From Lysobacteraceae bacterium (lineage in GTDB: Bacteria > Pseudomonadota > Gammaproteobacteria > Xanthomonadales > Rhodanobacteraceae): a stretch of 42,438 nt of DNA. The notes beneath the pieces were generated by a model that was given only the letters and a program-made list of their open reading frames with translations, did not search any database and was not told the DNA's origin. A program made the translations under genes and the position numbers. Location: assembly GCA_021372495.1 (NCBI GenBank), contig JAJFUF010000046.1, forward strand, positions 1-42,438. The letters are read 5' to 3'. Below are positions 16,728 through 24,735 of this stretch, in pieces; positions within the stretch are counted from its first letter, which is position 1; every line of letters begins with the position of its first letter.

Positions 16728-17360
16728 ATGCAGACCGTGCTGGTGGCAAGCAGCAAGGGCGGGTGCGGCAAGACCACGCTGACGACCAACCTGGCCGCGC
16801 ATTACGCGCAGGACGGCAAGGCCGCCGTGGTGGTCGACGCCGATCGCCAGGCCTCCAGTTTCCGCTGGTGCGCGCGCCGCCCCGACGCCGTGCCCGGCGT
16901 GCTCGCGCTGGACGGCACGCGCCGCGCCGCGCTGGAGCGCGTGCCGCCCGATGCCGAGCGCGTGCTGATCGACTCCGCCGCCGGCAGCACGCCGGCCGAT
17001 CTCGAACCCTGGCTCGAACAGGCCGATGCGGTGGTGGTGCCGGTCCTGCCCTCGCCGATCGACCTCGAAGCGACCGCGCCGTTCCTGCATGCGCTGGCCG
17101 CGGTCGGCCGCATCAAGCGCGGCAAGCTGCCGGTGGCGCTGGTCGCCAACCGCCTGAAGCCATGGACGCGCGCCAGCCAGGAAGCGCTGGACCTGCTCGC
17201 CGGCTTCCCGTTCCCGGTGGTCGCCGAGCTGCGCGACAGCCAGGCTTACGTGGTGCTGAGCGGACTCGGCAAGGGCATCTTCGACTACGGCTCCGAACAG
17301 GTGCGCAGCCACCAGGACGACTGGGGCCGGCTGCTGCGCTGGCTGAAGAAGCACGGCTGA
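16728..17360 (+). CDS. Orphan ParA/MinD family ATPase
   Basis: A 210-aa deviant-Walker P-loop ATPase. Residues 7-17 (ASSKGGCGKTT) hold the deviant Walker A with the signature lysine of KGG, DADRQASS (about 38-45) is Walker A', and DSAAGSTP (about 84-91) is Walker B. It lacks the N-terminal helix-turn-helix of long plasmid ParAs and is at the short end of the family. Such ATPases form gradients on nucleoid DNA to position cargo (plasmids, chemotaxis arrays, carboxysomes). No ParB-like partner gene and no parS-like repeats are seen nearby, so the cargo is unknown. A strong GGGGAGGAAC ribosome site precedes the ATG. Confidence 0.85.
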   Translation: MQTVLVASSKGGCGKTTLTTNLAAHYAQDGKAAVVVDADRQASSFRWCARRPDAVPGVLALDGTRRAALERVPPDAERVLIDSAAGSTPADLEPWLEQADAVVVPVLPSPIDLEATAPFLHALAAVGRIKRGKLPVALVANRLKPWTRASQEALDLLAGFPFPVVAELRDSQAYVVLSGLGKGIFDYGSEQVRSHQDDWGRLLRWLKKHG

Positions 17361-17392
17361 GCGCGCCCGCGCGGCGCGCAGCGAGGTGGGCG

Positions 17393-17872
17393 ATGAACGA
17401 TCCGCGTCCTGCGCACGCCAACGTGCGCTTTCCGCCGCCGCTGGTCTACCTGCTGGCGCTGCTGCTCGGCTGGGCGCTGCAGCGCGCCTGGCCGCTGCCG
17501 CTGGGCCCGGCCGCGTGGGGGCCGGTGCTGCGCGCCGTCGGCGTGCTGCTGATCGCCGCCGGGCTGGGCCTGGCGCTGTGGGCGAACCTGCGCTTCCGCG
17601 CCGCCGGCACCTCGCCGGTGCCGGTGCGGCCGAGCGCCGCGCTGGTCGAGGCGGGGCCGTACCGCTGGACGCGCAACCCGATGTACCTCGGCCTCGCCCT
17701 GGCCAGCGCCGGCATCGCGCTGCTCGCGCATTCCGGCTGGATGCTGCTGGGCGCGCTCGCCGCCGCGCTCGTGATCGACCGCTACGCGATCGCGCGCGAG
17801 GAGCGCTACCTGCTGGCCGCCTTCGGCCAGGCCTACGCCGACTACTGCGCGCGCGTGCGGCGCTGGCTGTAG
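17393..17872 (+). CDS. Isoprenylcysteine carboxyl methyltransferase (ICMT/PEMT-like) family membrane protein
   Basis: A 159-aa membrane protein with three to four hydrophobic helices (about 14-32, 46-65, 98-124). The C-terminal half carries the family motif GPYRWTRNPMYLGLAL (about 88-103) with the conserved R-N-P-x-Y, and EERYLLAAFGQAYADYCARVRRWL (about 136-159) with the conserved E-E and Y. These positions bind S-adenosylmethionine in ICMT relatives. Bacteria lack prenylated CaaX proteins, so the substrate is unknown; phospholipids or small hydrophobic thiols and amines are possible. A GAGGTGGG ribosome site precedes the ATG at 17393. It ends 7 bp from the convergent fbp gene. Confidence 0.85.
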   Translation: MNDPRPAHANVRFPPPLVYLLALLLGWALQRAWPLPLGPAAWGPVLRAVGVLLIAAGLGLALWANLRFRAAGTSPVPVRPSAALVEAGPYRWTRNPMYLGLALASAGIALLAHSGWMLLGALAAALVIDRYAIAREERYLLAAFGQAYADYCARVRRWL

Positions 17873-17879
17873 CGCGGCC

Positions 17880-18893
17880 TCACGCCGCGGCGTCGGCCTC
17901 GCGGTGGTAGCGCACCGCGGCCTCGACCTCCCGCTTCGAGCCGAGGAACACCGGCACGCGCTGGTGCAGGCCGGTCGGCTGCACCTCCAGCAGACGCCCG
18001 CGCCCGGTGCTGGCGGCGCCGCCGGCCTGCTCGACGATCAGCGCCATCGGGTTGGCCTCGTACATCAGGCGCAGGCGGCCGCCCTTGGCCTTGCACTTGG
18101 CGTCCAGCGGATAGGTGAAGATGCCGCCGCGGGTGATGATGCGGTGCACGTCGGCCACCATCGACGCCACCCAGCGCATGTTGAAGTCGCGCCCGCGCGG
18201 GCCCTCCTTGCCGGCCAGCAGGTCGCCGACGTAGCGCTGCATCGGCGCTTCCCAGTGGCGCTGGTTGGAGGCGTTGACGGCGAACTCCGAGGTCTCCTCG
18301 GGAATCTGCACGTCGCGGCGGGTGAGGATGAAGGTGCCGACCTCGCGGTCGAGCGTGAACACGTGCGTGCCGTGGCCGACGGTCAGCACCAGCAGCGTGC
18401 TCGGGCCGTACACGCAGTAGCCGGCGGCGACCTGCGCGGTACCCGGCTGCAGGAAGTGCACGGCGACCGGCTGGGTCACGCCGTCCGGGCAGCGCAGCAC
18501 CGAGAAGATGGTGCCGACCGACACGTTGACGTCGATGTTTGAGCTGCCGTCCAGCGGGTCGAACAGCAGCAGGTAGTTGCCCTTCGGATAGGCGTCGGGG
18601 ATCGGCTGCGGATCCTCCATCTCCTCCGAGGCGCAGGCGGCGAGGTGGCCGCCCCAGGCGTTCGCTTCCAGCAGGATCTCGTTGGACAGCACGTCCAGCT
18701 TCTTCTGCGCCTCGCCCTGCACGTTGCCGGTGCCGGCGTCGCCCAGCACGCCGCCCAGCGCGCCCTTGCCGATCGCGATCGAGATGCGCTTGCAGGCGCG
18801 CGCGACCACCTCGACCAGCAGGCGCAGCTCGGGGTTGATGCGCCCGGCGCGCTTCTCCTCGATCAGGAACTGGGTCAGCGAAATCGACGTCAT
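17880..18893 (-). CDS. fbp: Fructose-1,6-bisphosphatase class I
   Basis: Hydrolyses fructose 1,6-bisphosphate to fructose 6-phosphate, the committed reversal step of gluconeogenesis. The 337-aa protein shows the metal and phosphate motif [13 protein letters not shown] (about 115-127), upstream acidic CASEEMEDP (metal ligands), the substrate-binding [14 protein letters not shown] region and the C-terminal [23 protein letters not shown] (about 272-294). Length matches class I enzymes. The ATG at 18893 is preceded by CGGAG; the upstream in-frame extension to 19001 lies in an intergenic gap and is not family-like. A GACAAT string (minus strand, 18927-18922) followed by GCGCGC is a possible -10. 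Confidence 0.96.
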   Translation of the reverse strand: MTSISLTQFLIEEKRAGRINPELRLLVEVVARACKRISIAIGKGALGGVLGDAGTGNVQGEAQKKLDVLSNEILLEANAWGGHLAACASEEMEDPQPIPDAYPKGNYLLLFDPLDGSSNIDVNVSVGTIFSVLRCPDGVTQPVAVHFLQPGTAQVAAGYCVYGPSTLLVLTVGHGTHVFTLDREVGTFILTRRDVQIPEETSEFAVNASNQRHWEAPMQRYVGDLLAGKEGPRGRDFNMRWVASMVADVHRIITRGGIFTYPLDAKCKAKGGRLRLMYEANPMALIVEQAGGAASTGRGRLLEVQPTGLHQRVPVFLGSKREVEAAVRYHREADAAA

Positions 18894-19054
18894 GGCTCCG
18901 TCCGGCGTGGGCAAAGCGCGCATTGTCGCGGCTCGCCGCGGCCCGCGCCAGCCGCGCGCGCGGCGCGGTTCAGCGCGCGGTCGGATGGCTGCTGCCAGCA
19001 CGCTGACAGCAGGGGGCAGGCACGCTGCCCGTCCCCTGCCGATGGAGTGAAGCC

Positions 19055-19678
19055 ATGCGCGACACCGTCTATTTCCTCGCCTTCGACGGCTACGCCGACT
19101 GGGAGGCGGCGCTGGCCCTGTGCGAGATCCGCCGCCCCGGCACGTTCCGCGTACGGATCGCCGCGCCGTCGATGCGGCCGGTGGAGTCGATGGGCGGCCT
19201 GCGCGTGCAGCCGGACCTGACGCCGGCGGAGATCGATGCCGCGCGCGCGGCGCTGTTGATCCTGCCCGGCGGCACCGCCTGGGAGCGCGGCCTGGACGGC
19301 GGCGCGACCGACGCCGCGCGGCGCCTGCACGCCGCGGGCGCCTTCGTCGCCGGCATCTGCGCCGGCGCCCTGCCGCTGGCGCGCGCCGGCCTGCTCGATA
19401 CGCGCTGGCACACCGGCAGCCTGCCCGGCTACCTCGAGGGCCTCGTGCCGGCCTATGCGGGTGCTGCGCTGTACGACGCCAGCCTGCTGGCGATCGAGGA
19501 CGACCGCGTGATCACCGCCAGCAGCGCCGGCGGCGTCGAGTTCGCGCGCGCGGTGATCCGCGCACTGGCGCTGTACGACGAGGTCGACACCGCGCACTGG
19601 TACGCCCTGTACAAGCACGCCGTGCTGCCGCCGTGGTTCGCCGCGGAAGCCGGCGCCGCGCTGACGGAGGCCGCATGA
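19055..19678 (+). CDS. DJ-1/PfpI family (class I glutamine amidotransferase-like) protein
   Basis: A 207-aa member of the DJ-1/PfpI superfamily. The nucleophile elbow [16 protein letters not shown] (about 106-121) has the reactive Cys in the expected place, [14 protein letters not shown] (about 68-81) carries the conserved glycines, and [18 protein letters not shown] (about 151-168) is the second conserved helix. Members include protease-like, chaperone-like, glyoxalase and ThiJ-type proteins; this one resembles the YdeA / type-1 amidotransferase-like subgroup found beside transcription regulators. A GGAGTGAAG ribosome site is present. Its stop overlaps the start of a small downstream ORF, and it is divergent from fbp. 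Confidence 0.88.
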   Translation: MRDTVYFLAFDGYADWEAALALCEIRRPGTFRVRIAAPSMRPVESMGGLRVQPDLTPAEIDAARAALLILPGGTAWERGLDGGATDAARRLHAAGAFVAGICAGALPLARAGLLDTRWHTGSLPGYLEGLVPAYAGAALYDASLLAIEDDRVITASSAGGVEFARAVIRALALYDEVDTAHWYALYKHAVLPPWFAAEAGAALTEAA

Positions 19679-19884
19679 GCGCGGCCCTGGTTCGTCGGCT
19701 GCGGCGCCTCGTGCGCTGGATCGCGCGCGCCTATGCGCCGCTGGCCGCGCGCGGCGCGCTGTTCGATGGCCGCGCCGACGCGGGCGCACGCGAGGCGGCC
19801 GTACCGGTCCCGCGCGCGCCGCCGGATCGGCCGCGGCCGTCCGTCCGGCGCGACGCCGCGACGCCGCGCCGCATCGCGGCCTGA
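19675..19884 (+). CDS. Small basic protein of unknown function, translationally coupled
   Basis: A 69-aa frame whose ATG overlaps the stop of the DJ-1/PfpI gene (ATGA at 19675-19678) and has a strong GGAGG site 5 bp upstream. The product is rich in Arg, Ala and Pro, with an amphipathic N-terminal helix (LVRRLRRLVRWIARAY) and a basic, probably disordered tail. No known domain is recognised. The coupling and ribosome site favour a real gene, but the composition is close to what random GC-rich frames give, so it could be spurious. Confidence 0.45.
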   Translation: MSAALVRRLRRLVRWIARAYAPLAARGALFDGRADAGAREAAVPVPRAPPDRPRPSVRRDAATPRRIAA

Positions 19885-19927
19885 GCGCGTCGCATGCGCG
19901 GAGACCGGGCGATGGCATCATGCGCGG

Positions 19928-20620
19928 ATGCGCCGCGCCGACCGCCTGTTCCTGATCATCCACGCCCTGCGCGGCCGTCGTACCGCGTTGCCGGCGCGCC
20001 AGCTCGCCGAGACGCTCGGCGTGTCGCTGCGCACGGTCTATCGCGACATCGCCGACCTGCAGCTGTCCGGCGTGCCGATCGAGGGCGAAGCCGGCGTCGG
20101 CTACATGCTGCGCCGCGGCGCCGACATCCCGCCGCTGATGTTCACCGCCGAGGAACTGGAGGCGCTGGTGGTCGGCACGCGCTTCGTCAAGGCGTTCGCC
20201 GGCGCGCGCCTCGCCGGCAACGCGCAGGCGGCGCTGCTGAAGATCGAGGCGGTGCTGCCGCCGCAGCTGCGCGAGAGCGCGCTGCGCTCGCGCGTGTTCG
20301 CGCCGGGCCGGCGCTGGCGCGAGATCACCTCGGGGCTGATCGACCAGCTGCACGAGGCGATCGCGCAGCGCCGCGTGCTGCGCCTCGACTACCGCGACGA
20401 GGCCGGCCAGGCCAGCGAACGCGAGGTCGAGCCGCTGTGCCTCGCGTTCTGGGGCGGGGCCTGGACGCTGGGCGCCTGGTGCCGGCTGCGCCGGGACTTC
20501 CGCAACTTCCGTCCCGACCGCATCGCCGCGCTAACCGCGACCGGCGAGCGCTGCCCGGAAACGCCCGAGCGCAGCCTCGCCGCCTATCTGCGCGCGGTCG
20601 GCGCCGACGGCGCCGCCTGA
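19928..20620 (+). CDS. YafY-type HTH/WYL-domain transcriptional regulator (first of two)
   Basis: A 230-aa regulator. Residues 1-62 are a winged helix-turn-helix (LPARQLAETLGVSLRTVYRDIADLQLSGVPIEGE) of the DeoR/YafY type, followed by a linker, then a WYL domain from about 130 (LHEAIAQRRVLRLDYRDEAG...EPLCLAFWGGAWTLGAWCRLRRDFRNFRPDRI) that should sense a small ligand or nucleotide. The ATG at 19928 gives the usual family N-terminus (MRRADRLFLIIHALR) and is preceded by a CATCAT string at 19916-19921, so the leader may be very short. Its neighbours (DJ-1/PfpI gene upstream; LysE remnant and NIPSNAP gene convergent) are plausible targets. Confidence 0.9.
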   Translation: MRRADRLFLIIHALRGRRTALPARQLAETLGVSLRTVYRDIADLQLSGVPIEGEAGVGYMLRRGADIPPLMFTAEELEALVVGTRFVKAFAGARLAGNAQAALLKIEAVLPPQLRESALRSRVFAPGRRWREITSGLIDQLHEAIAQRRVLRLDYRDEAGQASEREVEPLCLAFWGGAWTLGAWCRLRRDFRNFRPDRIAALTATGERCPETPERSLAAYLRAVGADGAA

Positions 20621-20632
20621 GCGCACGCGGCG

Positions 20633-20821
20633 TCAACGCCGCAGCGCGCGGGACTGGCCGGGCGTGAGCCCGGTCAGCGCCTTGGCCTCCTGCGCGGCCA
20701 GCGCGCCCTTGCCGGGACGCAGGAACTGCGGGAACAGTACCAACGCCATGTCGAGGCCGGGCAGCGCGATCACGCCGAACACCAGCGAGGCGAACAGCCC
20801 CAGCGAGGCCGCGTCGCTCAC
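20633..20821 (-). pseudogene. LysE/RhtB-family exporter remnant with an internal deletion
   Basis: A 62-codon frame starting at a GTG that overlaps the NIPSNAP stop (GTGA at 20818-20821). The first 29 residues (VSDAASLGLFASLVFGVIALPGLDMALVL) resemble the first membrane helix and P-G-x-D-M motif of LysE-family amino-acid exporters. Residues 30-44 (FPQFLRPGKGALAAQ) instead resemble the FPQFVRP motif of the central part of such proteins. About 90-100 residues normally between them are missing, and so is the C-terminal half. This looks like an exporter gene collapsed by an in-frame deletion; it cannot form a transporter. Confidence 0.6.
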
Positions 20822-21669
20822 GGCGTGGCGACGCCGTCCAGCCAGCGCAGGCGCGAGCGCGGCGTCGGATCCATCAGCACGCGCTCGGGCGCACCGCGCA
20901 GCAGGCCGCTCGCGGCCAGCGACTGCTCGACCGTATCCATCGCCGCGGCGAAGCCGCCGTGCAGCATCGCCCGGTCGCGCACCACGCCCAGCCAGACCAG
21001 CCACGGGCCGTCCTCGCGGATCGGCAACTGCGGGAAGTTGTTCGGCACGTCCAGCGTCACCAGCACGCCGGCCGGGCGCACGCCGGTGCCGCGGTAGCGG
21101 GCGAACGCCGCCCCGGCGCGCTGCGCGAACGCGTCCTCGCTGCCCTTCTTCACCGCGAAGACCTGCGCGACGACGATGCCGCGCGCGCCGTCGGGCTCGT
21201 CGACCGGGTCCACCGCCGGCAGCACGCTGATGCCGTGCTCGGCATGCAGCGGCCGCAGCAGCATCACGTCGTCGCTGTCCGGCAGGATCGCGTTGACCTT
21301 GGCGCGGTGCTCCCGCCACAGCGGCCCGTAGTAGAACGCGGCGTTGACGATCGGCCGCGCCTGGATGTCCTTGAAACCGCGCAACCAGGTGAAGTGGTCC
21401 GGGTTGCCGCGCTCGGTGAACTGGCCGAACACCATCGCGCCGAGTTGCTCGAAAGCTTCGGGAAAGTAGCTGTCGAAGTACTGCACGAAACGCGCGCGCT
21501 CGCCGTGCCTGACCGTGTAGCGGCGGAATTCGACGACCTGGTAATCCTTGAGATGCTGGACGCTGTTCATGGCGGTGACTCCGGCGGAAGGGGGGTGCTG
21601 TGCCCACGCCGTCGGTGCGCACGCGAGTACCAGCAGGCCGCCGGCGAGCAGGCGTTGCGGGGGCTTCAT
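20818..21669 (-). CDS. NIPSNAP family protein with a signal peptide
   Basis: A 283-aa protein with a predicted signal peptide (residues 1-23, MKPPQRLLAGGLLVLACAPTAWA). It contains a NIPSNAP / dimeric alpha-beta barrel domain at about 40-140 (YQVVEFRRYTVRHGERARFVQYF...GQFTERGNPDHFTWLRGFKD), where the ExRxYxxxxG and W-x-x-G/R-F-x-D patterns are typical, and a weaker second repeat at about 165-270. NIPSNAP proteins are common but have no established bacterial function; they are often next to WYL/YafY regulators, as here. A GGGAGCG ribosome site precedes the ATG. It is divergent from the second WYL regulator and overlaps the LysE remnant by 4 nt. Confidence 0.85.
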   Translation of the reverse strand: MKPPQRLLAGGLLVLACAPTAWAQHPPSAGVTAMNSVQHLKDYQVVEFRRYTVRHGERARFVQYFDSYFPEAFEQLGAMVFGQFTERGNPDHFTWLRGFKDIQARPIVNAAFYYGPLWREHRAKVNAILPDSDDVMLLRPLHAEHGISVLPAVDPVDEPDGARGIVVAQVFAVKKGSEDAFAQRAGAAFARYRGTGVRPAGVLVTLDVPNNFPQLPIREDGPWLVWLGVVRDRAMLHGGFAAAMDTVEQSLAASGLLRGAPERVLMDPTPRSRLRWLDGVATP

Positions 21670-21705
21670 GGCGCTCCCTTGGGGGGAGTAGTCGCCGCAG
21701 GCTAC

Positions 21706-21724
21706 GGTTAAAACAGGTCAATCC
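21706..21724. promoter_or_regulatory. Possible operator between the NIPSNAP and WYL regulator genes
   Basis: The 84-bp divergent gap holds the imperfect dyad GGTTAAAACAGGTCAATCC, the only AT-rich stretch there. On the minus strand it contains TTGACC. It is a candidate site for the divergent regulator. Close by, CTACCATCGCGG (21741-21752) resembles the -10 strings before other plus-strand genes and lies immediately before the regulator's ATG. Confidence 0.3.
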
Positions 21725-21753
21725 ACGCCCTGATTCGGCGCTACCATCGCGGC

Positions 21754-22719
21754 ATGGCCTTGCCGACGACGCGCGTGCTGGCGGTGCTGGACCTGCTGCA
21801 GGGTCACGGACGCATGAGCGGACCGGAACTGGCGCGCCGCGTCGGCGTCGACGTGCGCACGCTGCGCCGCTACATCGTGACGCTGGAGGAGCTCGGCATC
21901 CCGATCACCACCGAGCGCGGCCGCTACGGCGCCTACCTGCTGGTCGCCGGCTTCAAGCTGCCGCCGATGATGTTCACCAACGACGAGGCGGTGGCGCTGT
22001 CGGTGGGCATGCTGGCGGCGCGCGGCCTCGGCCTCGCCGCCGCGGCGCCGGCGGTGGCCAGCGTGCAGGCCAAGCTCGCGCGCGTGATGCCCGGCGGGCT
22101 GCAGCGCCGCGTGCACGCAATCGCGGAGACGGTCAAGGTCGACCTGCGGCACACGCCGCGCGCACCGGACAGCAACGCGGCGCTGATCGCGCTGACCGCG
22201 GCGGCGCAGGCACAGCAGCGCGTGCACCTGCGCTACGTCTCCGCCGAGGGCGCGGCCAGCGAGCGCGACTTCGATCCCTACGGCCTGGCCTACCACGCCG
22301 GCGCCTGGTACGCGCTCGGCATGTGCCACCTGCGCCGCGGCCTGCGCTCGTTCCGGCTCGACCGCGTACAGGGCGTCGCCGCGCTCGGTCGGCATTTCCG
22401 CCGTCCGGGCGATTTCGATGCGCTGGACCAGTTGCTGCGCAGCATCGCCAGCGCGCCGCGCGCCCACGCGATCGAGGTGCTGCTGCACACCGATCTCGAA
22501 CGCGCGCGCCACGCGTTCTCGCTCGGCTTCGGCCTGCTGGAACCGGCAGCGGGCGGCGTGCTGTTGCGCAGCAGCGCCGACGACCTCGCCTGGTTCGCGC
22601 GCCAGCTCGCCGCGCTGCCGTTCGACTTCGCGGTGCAGCGCCCGGCGCGGTTGCGCCAGGAGTTGCGGAAGCGCGCGCAGCGGCTGCAGGCGCTGGCCGC
22701 GGCATCGCCGCGGCGCTGA
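21754..22719 (+). CDS. YafY-type HTH/WYL-domain transcriptional regulator (second of two)
   Basis: A 321-aa regulator of the classic YafY layout: winged helix-turn-helix at residues 1-62 (MSGPELARRVGVDVRTLRRYIVTLEELGIPITTERG), a linker, a WYL domain at about 148-212 (QQRVHLRYVSAEG...DPYGLAYHAGAWYALGMCHLRRGLRSFRLDRV) and a C-terminal WCX-type extension to about 310 (HAIEVLLHTD...DDLAWFARQLAALPFDFAV). WYL domains bind small ligands or nucleic-acid pieces and tune DNA binding. It is divergent from the NIPSNAP gene, the usual target arrangement, with the starts only 84 bp apart. It is longer than the upstream WYL regulator, which lacks the WCX part. Confidence 0.92.
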   Translation: MALPTTRVLAVLDLLQGHGRMSGPELARRVGVDVRTLRRYIVTLEELGIPITTERGRYGAYLLVAGFKLPPMMFTNDEAVALSVGMLAARGLGLAAAAPAVASVQAKLARVMPGGLQRRVHAIAETVKVDLRHTPRAPDSNAALIALTAAAQAQQRVHLRYVSAEGAASERDFDPYGLAYHAGAWYALGMCHLRRGLRSFRLDRVQGVAALGRHFRRPGDFDALDQLLRSIASAPRAHAIEVLLHTDLERARHAFSLGFGLLEPAAGGVLLRSSADDLAWFARQLAALPFDFAVQRPARLRQELRKRAQRLQALAAASPRR

Positions 22720-22960
22720 CACGCGGCGCCGAAAGCGGCGCGGGCGGCGAGCCGGAAGGCAGTGCCGGCCTGCTCCTGCGCGGCCCGTTCCCGGCGCGCC
22801 GCCCGGGCCGCGCCGGACTATTCGCCGGGCCTCCGGCACGATCGCGCACGGGTGCGGATCGCACGTCCCGCTTGGAGCGGCGGCGCGATTGCTCTAGATT
22901 GCGCCTGCCTAGGGGTTTCCGGGCACTCCATCCATTCAATCCGAGCACACCAGGACATTT

Positions 22961-23332
22961 ATGGCGAAGACGAAGAAGGCAGCACCCAAGAAGATGGCCG
23001 CCAAGCCGGCCGCGCCGAAGCCGATCAAGGAAGCCCTGAGCAAGTCCGGGCTGGTGGCGCACCTCGCCGAGGCGAGCGGCGTGATCGCCCGCGACGTGCG
23101 CGCGGTGCTGGCCGCGCTGGAAGGCGCCGTTGCCGGCTCGGTCAGCAAGAAGGGCGCCGGCGCGTTCACCCTGCCGGGCCTGCTGAAGATCACCGCGATC
23201 AACGTGCCGGCCAAGCCCAAGCGCAAGGGCATCAACCCCTTCACCAAGCAGGAGCAGTGGTTCGCCGCCAAGCCTGCCACGGTCAAGATCAAGGTCCGCG
23301 CGCTGAAGAAGCTCAAGGACGCCGCGGCCTGA
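22961..23332 (+). CDS. HU/IHF-family DNA-binding protein with a basic N-terminal tail
   Basis: A 123-aa nucleoid protein. Residues 1-22 (MAKTKKAAPKKMAAKPAAPKP) form a Lys/Ala/Pro-rich tail like eukaryotic histone H1 tails. The rest is an HU fold: helices at about 23-65 (IKEALSKSGLVAHLAEASGVIARDVRAVLAALEG), the beta saddle FTLPGLLKI, and a DNA-binding arm with KRKGINPFTKQEQWFAAKPATVKIKVRALKKLKD. The arm has N-P-F-T in the place of the usual R-N-P, and K-P-A-x-x-K-x-K-x-R-A-L is typical. This HU variant is well known in Xanthomonadales. The 241-bp gap before it holds TAGATT (22895-22900) as a possible -10; nothing else is clear there. Confidence 0.9.
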   Translation: MAKTKKAAPKKMAAKPAAPKPIKEALSKSGLVAHLAEASGVIARDVRAVLAALEGAVAGSVSKKGAGAFTLPGLLKITAINVPAKPKRKGINPFTKQEQWFAAKPATVKIKVRALKKLKDAAA

Positions 23333-23341
23333 TCGCCGCCC

Positions 23342-23372
23342 GGGATGCGGCGCGCCGCGGCCGCCGCATCCC
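23342..23372 (+). terminator. GC-rich hairpin after the HU-like gene
   Basis: A perfect 10-bp stem, GGGATGCGGC (23342-23351) with GCCGCATCCC (23363-23372) and an 11-nt loop, begins 10 bp after the stop codon. It lacks a T-tract, so it is a weak intrinsic terminator at best but may stabilise the mRNA 3' end. Confidence 0.45.
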
Positions 23373-23510
23373 CTCCCGCAGCGGCGCGGCGCGGCTGCGA
23401 GGATTCCGCACCGCCGGCACGGCGAAGCGGCGATGCCACCGCGCTCCAAGCCTCCCGACGGACCGCGCGCGCAGGCCCGCCGTCACCGTTCCGCTGCCGG
23501 ATCCGCCCGC

Positions 23511-24644
23511 ATGAACTCCCCCACCCGCCCGCTCGCGGGACCGCGCGAACGCATCGACGACATCGACCGCCAGCTGCTCGATCTGCTGGCGCAGCGCAAC
23601 CGCATCGTCAACGAGGTGATCACCACCAAGGTCGCGCAGGGGTTGCCGATCTTCGACGCGGCGCGCGAGGACGACAAGATCGAACGCTTCCGCCGCGAAG
23701 CCGAGGCCAGCGGCGTCGACGCCGACTGGGCGGAAGATTTCCTGCGCATGATCATGAGCAGCTCGCGCGCGCGGCAATCGCGCGGCGGCCTGCCGCGTGC
23801 CACCGCGCAGCCGATGACCGTGCTGCTGGTCGGCGGCGCCGGCGGCATGGGCCGGCTGTATGCGCGCTACCTCGAGCGCAGCGGACACGCGGTGCGCGTG
23901 CTCGAGCGCGGCGACTGGCCGCGCGTCGCCGAGCTGTGCGCCGGCGTCGACCTGGCGCTGGTGGCCGTGCCGATCGACGCCACCGTCGAGGTGATCGAGC
24001 GCCTCGCGCCGCACCTCGCCGCCGACGCCACGCTGGCCGACTTCACCTCGAACAAGGCGGCGCCGATGGCGGCGATGCTGCGCGCACACCCCGGCCCGGT
24101 GCTGGGCCTGCACCCGATGCACGGCCCGGACGTCAACAACCTGTCCCGCCAGCTGATGCTGGTCTGCCCCGGGCGTGCGGCCGAACGCGGCCACTGGCTG
24201 CTCGTGCAGTGCGCGCTGTGGGGCATGCGCCGGCAGACGCTGGACGCGGCGCGCCACGACCGCGCCATGCACGTCATCCAGGGCCTGCGCCATTTCGCCA
24301 CGTTCCTGCACGGCTCGTTCCTGCGCCGCTGCAACCTGCACCCGGACGACATCCTCGAGTTCTCCAGCCCGATCTACCGCATGGAGCTGATGATGACCGC
24401 GCGCATGTTTGCGCAGGATCCGCAGCTCTACGCCGACATCGTGTTCGCCGACCGCGAGCGCCGCGACGTGCTGCTCGACCTGCTCGAGCACCACCGCGGG
24501 CTATCGGCACTGGTCGAGCGCGCCGACCGCGCGGCCTTCATCGCCGAGTTCGAGGCGATCCGCGCCTTCTTCGCCGACTTCGCCGAGCGCGCGCGGCGCG
24601 AGAGCGGCTACCTGATCTCGCGCCTGTCGGAGCGCTTCTCCTGA
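23511..24644 (+). CDS. tyrA: Bifunctional chorismate mutase / prephenate dehydrogenase (T-protein)
   Basis: Converts chorismate to prephenate and then, with NAD+, to 4-hydroxyphenylpyruvate on the way to tyrosine. Of 377 residues (E. coli TyrA has 373), 1-90 form an AroQ-type chorismate mutase (RERIDDIDRQLLDLLAQRNRIV, with Arg12 and Lys40 in the expected places). Residues 102-377 are the dehydrogenase: nucleotide loop GGAGGMG (108-114), VAVPIDATVEVIE (151-163), catalytic His in GLHPMHGP (His201), RHFATFLHGSF (260-270) and SSPIYRME (285-292). The ATG at 23511 is chosen because the upstream in-frame extension is Arg/Pro-rich and not family-like. The gene stands alone; about 90 bp separate it from the next gene. 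Confidence 0.94.
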   Translation: MNSPTRPLAGPRERIDDIDRQLLDLLAQRNRIVNEVITTKVAQGLPIFDAAREDDKIERFRREAEASGVDADWAEDFLRMIMSSSRARQSRGGLPRATAQPMTVLLVGGAGGMGRLYARYLERSGHAVRVLERGDWPRVAELCAGVDLALVAVPIDATVEVIERLAPHLAADATLADFTSNKAAPMAAMLRAHPGPVLGLHPMHGPDVNNLSRQLMLVCPGRAAERGHWLLVQCALWGMRRQTLDAARHDRAMHVIQGLRHFATFLHGSFLRRCNLHPDDILEFSSPIYRMELMMTARMFAQDPQLYADIVFADRERRDVLLDLLEHHRGLSALVERADRAAFIAEFEAIRAFFADFAERARRESGYLISRLSERFS

Positions 24645-24735
24645 GCGCCGCAGCGGCCGGCATGACCGTTGGCGCATGCCGCGGCCACGGCCGGCGGCGA
24701 GAATCCGCCCGTTTCCCACCCGTCGGAGCCTCACC

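Noticed and set aside
16728..17360. Plasmid or chromosome partition locus
   Set aside because: No ParB gene or parS-like repeats accompany the ParA; surrounding genes are chromosomal housekeeping-type.
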